Origin: Dorea longicatena
GTDB taxonomy: Bacteria; Bacillota; Clostridia; Lachnospirales; Lachnospiraceae
Assembly: GCF_024168045.1 (NCBI RefSeq)
Contig: NZ_CP100126.1
Span: forward strand, 1,319,501-1,383,500
Direction of reading: 5' to 3'
Length of the DNA stretch: 64,000 nt
This document shows, piece by piece, positions 61,934 to 64,000 of this stretch. The position numbers were made by a program, and so were the translations under genes. Under the pieces are notes generated by a model. The model was not told where the DNA came from, did no database searches, and saw nothing but the letters and a program-made list of their open reading frames with translations. Each line of letters starts with the position of its first letter. The stretch's first letter is position 1.

Positions 61934-63211
61934 CTATACATGTATGATCTGCTTTTGGTATTCGTTTATGAAAGGAATTCCGAACTTGTCGGACACTACG
62001 CTTTCGTACAGATCTGATGCAAAAGTGGTCTGATCCAGCATTCGTATTGTTTCCGGAAGAAGCGAATCTGTCTGCCCTAATTTTGTAATAACCGGAATGC
62101 TGGCGTTTTCTTTTATCTGACGCAACACATCGGCATGTTCTTTACGAAATCCAAGAATTCTGGTATAGATGCAGGAAGATTCCCGGTATCTCAACATATC
62201 TTCTTTTTTTACAGCTAACAGAATATGCAGCAGACATCTGCTGATACGGCTATAAGTCAGTTCTTTTGTTTTTAAAAGCTGACAGAACTGTTCGAAGTTC
62301 AGAAACTGATTCCGGTTTCGGATGATACGGTTTGCAAGATCCTCGGATATATCCTGATACTCACATAGAGATCTCCGGGTTTCGCAGAGCAGGCGGTATT
62401 TTAATAAAAGGGAGAAATCATTTGTTTCAATGGGACAAGATTGATTCCATGCATCCCGTAACAGACGCAGGGCGTTTTCAGGAAGCTGGTTCTGCAACAG
62501 TTCGGAGAATCCGTCCGGTGTCTGCTGAGGATCTGCCGGATATCTGCTGAATGGCTGCTTTTCCCAATGTCTCAGGGCATTCCGAATGGCAGAGGCAGAA
62601 CTTGACTGTGGCTGAAGTTTTGTGTCGTGGTATCCGGAAGAGTCCCGCTTTAACGTGTATGGTACCATTCTGCTGTTCTGCTTTTTCAGTGCTTTCAGAT
62701 ATTCAATCCCAAGAATATTATTGGGTTCAGAAAGAATCTGTGAAACGGAAGCATCACCGGTTAATTTTTCCAAAGCCTGGTGTCTGGCGGCAGGAAAAGA
62801 ATGTCCTTTTTTTAATGCATCCTGAAGCATATGGCTGTAAGTATCTGATTCGGAGAGAAGCAGCTGTGCAATATGCTGTAAAACAGAAAGCTCTCCGCAT
62901 TCACTTCCAAAGCATAATGTATCGATGCATCCCAGACCTTCCAGAATAGAGATGGCGCCTTGGGCGAAGAATTCGGCACTGCCGGATGCATAGCAGACAG
63001 GAAGCTCGCAGATAGCCGATGCGCCGTTTAGAAGTGCCATATGCGCACGGGAATGCTTGGATAGAAGCGCAGGAGTTCCGCGCTGTACATAATCGCCGCT
63101 CATGACGATTACAACCCGGTCGGCACCGGTTAGTTCCCTGGCTCTTTCTATATGATAAAGATGTCCGTTGTGAAATGGGTTATATTCTGTGATAAGTCCA
63201 ACAGTTTTCAT
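61934..63211 (-). CDS. tmcAL: tRNA(Met) cytidine acetate ligase
   Basis: Makes N4-acetylcytidine at the wobble position of elongator tRNA-Met, using acetate and ATP. It has 425 residues from the start at 63211 (AAGGAG upstream; the frame is open to 63271). The N-terminal nucleotidyltransferase fold has GLITEYNPFHNGHLYHIERA and MSGDYVQRGTPALLSK, then FAQGAISILEGLG. Monocistronic, convergent with the UPF0210 gene and divergent from mgtE. Confidence 0.93.
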   Translation of the reverse strand: MKTVGLITEYNPFHNGHLYHIERARELTGADRVVIVMSGDYVQRGTPALLSKHSRAHMALLNGASAICELPVCYASGSAEFFAQGAISILEGLGCIDTLCFGSECGELSVLQHIAQLLLSESDTYSHMLQDALKKGHSFPAARHQALEKLTGDASVSQILSEPNNILGIEYLKALKKQNSRMVPYTLKRDSSGYHDTKLQPQSSSASAIRNALRHWEKQPFSRYPADPQQTPDGFSELLQNQLPENALRLLRDAWNQSCPIETNDFSLLLKYRLLCETRRSLCEYQDISEDLANRIIRNRNQFLNFEQFCQLLKTKELTYSRISRCLLHILLAVKKEDMLRYRESSCIYTRILGFRKEHADVLRQIKENASIPVITKLGQTDSLLPETIRMLDQTTFASDLYESVVSDKFGIPFINEYQKQIIHV

Positions 63212-63243
63212 GAAAATCTCCTTGTATAACATTCTGAAATTGA

Positions 63244-63272
63244 TTATACTATACAATGATTTGGTACGCAAA
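63244..63272 (-). promoter_or_regulatory. Promoter of tmcAL
   Basis: Minus strand TTGCGT (63267-63272), 17-bp spacer, TATAAT (63244-63249). Confidence 0.65.
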
Positions 63273-63320
63273 TGGGATGTTTGCCGGGCAAGATCCGAAG
63301 AAAGGAGGAGGCATATTATT

Positions 63321-64000
63321 ATGGAAGAAAATATGAATGAGGAAGCCTTAACGGCAGACGGGCAAAAAGACGATGATATTGATTATGTAGAAGACAGAGA
63401 AGAACTGACTGAAGAACGTATTAAGGATATGCTGGATGCCCGGGAATATAAAGAATTGAAAGAAGAACTGGAAACAAATATGTATCCGGTGGATCTTGCG
63501 GAGATTCTGGAAGAATTTGATCAGAAACACATGGTGCTGGTATTCCGTCTGCTTGCAAAAGAAGAAGCGGCAGAGACATTTTCATATATGAACAGCGATA
63601 TGCGCGAAGACCTGATCAATGCACTGACGGATTCCGAACTGGAAGAGATCATGGAGGAAATGTATCTGGATGATACCGTTGATGTGCTGGAAGAGATGCC
63701 TGCCAACGTGGTAGACAGACTGCTGATGGTGACAGATGCGGAAAAACGTCAGCAGATCAATCAGCTTCTTCAGTATCCGGAGGACAGTGCCGGAAGTGTG
63801 ATGAATGTAGATTATATTGCACTGCGAAGAGAGATGACGGTTGCTGATTCCATATTAAAAATAAGACAGGTTGGTCTCAACCGGGAGACGATTTATACCT
63901 GTTATGTAACAGAACAACGTCATCTGATCGGGCAGGTTGACATAAAAGAACTGCTGACCAGCAGTGAATCCAAGACGGTTGAAGAGATCATGGATACAAA
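63321..64000 (+). CDS. mgtE: Magnesium transporter MgtE, N-terminal part (runs off the window)
   Basis: The open frame starts at ATG 63321 with GGAGGAGG about eleven bases upstream and is still open at base 64000. The 226 visible residues are the acidic MgtE N-domain (PVDLAEILEEFDQKHMVLVF, YPEDSAGSVMNVDYIAL) and the start of the CBS pair (TVADSILKIRQVG). These cytosolic domains gate the channel in response to internal Mg2+. The membrane part lies outside the window. Confidence 0.93.
   Translation, partial: MEENMNEEALTADGQKDDDIDYVEDREELTEERIKDMLDAREYKELKEELETNMYPVDLAEILEEFDQKHMVLVFRLLAKEEAAETFSYMNSDMREDLINALTDSELEEIMEEMYLDDTVDVLEEMPANVVDRLLMVTDAEKRQQINQLLQYPEDSAGSVMNVDYIALRREMTVADSILKIRQVGLNRETIYTCYVTEQRHLIGQVDIKELLTSSESKTVEEIMDT

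Noticed and set aside
1..64000. CRISPR arrays, prophage, insertion sequences, integrative elements
   Set aside because: No regularly spaced repeats, transposase, integrase, terminase or direct-repeat borders were found on reading either strand.

Overview
The window is about 64 kb of chromosome from an anaerobic, spore-forming, low-to-moderate GC Gram-positive bacterium. It most resembles the Lachnospiraceae (Dorea/Blautia/Mediterraneibacter-like), though I could run no search to fix the genus. The case rests on a glycyl-radical pyruvate formate-lyase with its activase, the sporulation gene spoIVA behind a sigma-E-like promoter, a GGGtGRT/scaffold gene pair, a giant fused 2-hydroxyacyl-CoA dehydratase-like protein, an rqcH / yicC-gmk-rpoZ / rimO-pgsA arrangement, purine-rich Shine-Dalgarno sites and many U-run terminators. 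I see no phage, insertion sequence, CRISPR array or integrase. It looks like core chromosome with two accessory-like islands.

Layout. 1-2000: 3' end of pflB and pflA. 2095-8975: a biosynthetic run leuB-ilvD-ilvB-serC-serA (branched-chain amino acids and serine). 9009-10616: a membrane-anchored polysaccharide deacetylase with wall-binding repeats. 10624-11874: PRPP synthetase (minus). 11960-14991: der-plsY-gpsA. 15069-24784: a candidate quinate/shikimate utilisation locus. It holds a LysR regulator divergent from a TIM-barrel isomerase/dehydratase, an Old-Yellow-Enzyme-type Fe-S flavoenzyme, a shikimate-dehydrogenase-family protein, an MFS transporter and a second permease, facing a convergent aroE-aroD operon. 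24839-26485: spoIVA. 26522-29073: iron alcohol dehydrogenase, MoaB/MogA-like protein, metallo-hydrolase. 29099-29540: RNase P RNA with its own promoter and terminator. 29551-31541: nitroreductase-pyrB-pyrI (minus). 31686-34171: pheA and a DUF815 ATPase. 34204-39908: rqcH (minus), with overlapping divergent promoters, against yicC-gmk-rpoZ, then rimO-pgsA. 40183-41926: NifU-like scaffold plus GGGtGRT protein. 42009-46253: the 1414-residue dehydratase/activase fusion (minus). 46412-48815: rhomboid-like protein and pyruvate kinase. 48918-50979: TrmB-type regulator and lysA, overlapping. 51067-55644: a lipoprotein and a large VaFE/SpaA surface protein behind a structured leader. 55646-55890: tRNA-Leu(CAA), minus. 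56038-61806: polA-coaE-walJ-like-ACT-UPF0210. 61934-63211: tmcAL (minus). 63321-end: mgtE, truncated by the window edge.

How the parts fit. Most genes are housekeeping: fermentation (pfl, pyk, adh), amino acids (leu/ilv/ser/phe/lys), nucleotides (prs, pyrBI, gmk), lipids (plsY, gpsA, pgsA), translation and quality control (der, rimO, rqcH, tmcAL, rnpB) and replication (polA). The most unusual content is the quinate/shikimate-type island. There a LysR switch appears to control import and interconversion of dehydroquinate/dehydroshikimate-type cyclitols and their onward dehydration or ene-reduction. Also notable are an uncharacterised stem-loop leader before the surface protein and an inverted repeat inside the promoter of the TrmB-lysA operon. 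Terminators and promoters were read by eye from inverted repeats and -35/-10 hexamers and are predictions.
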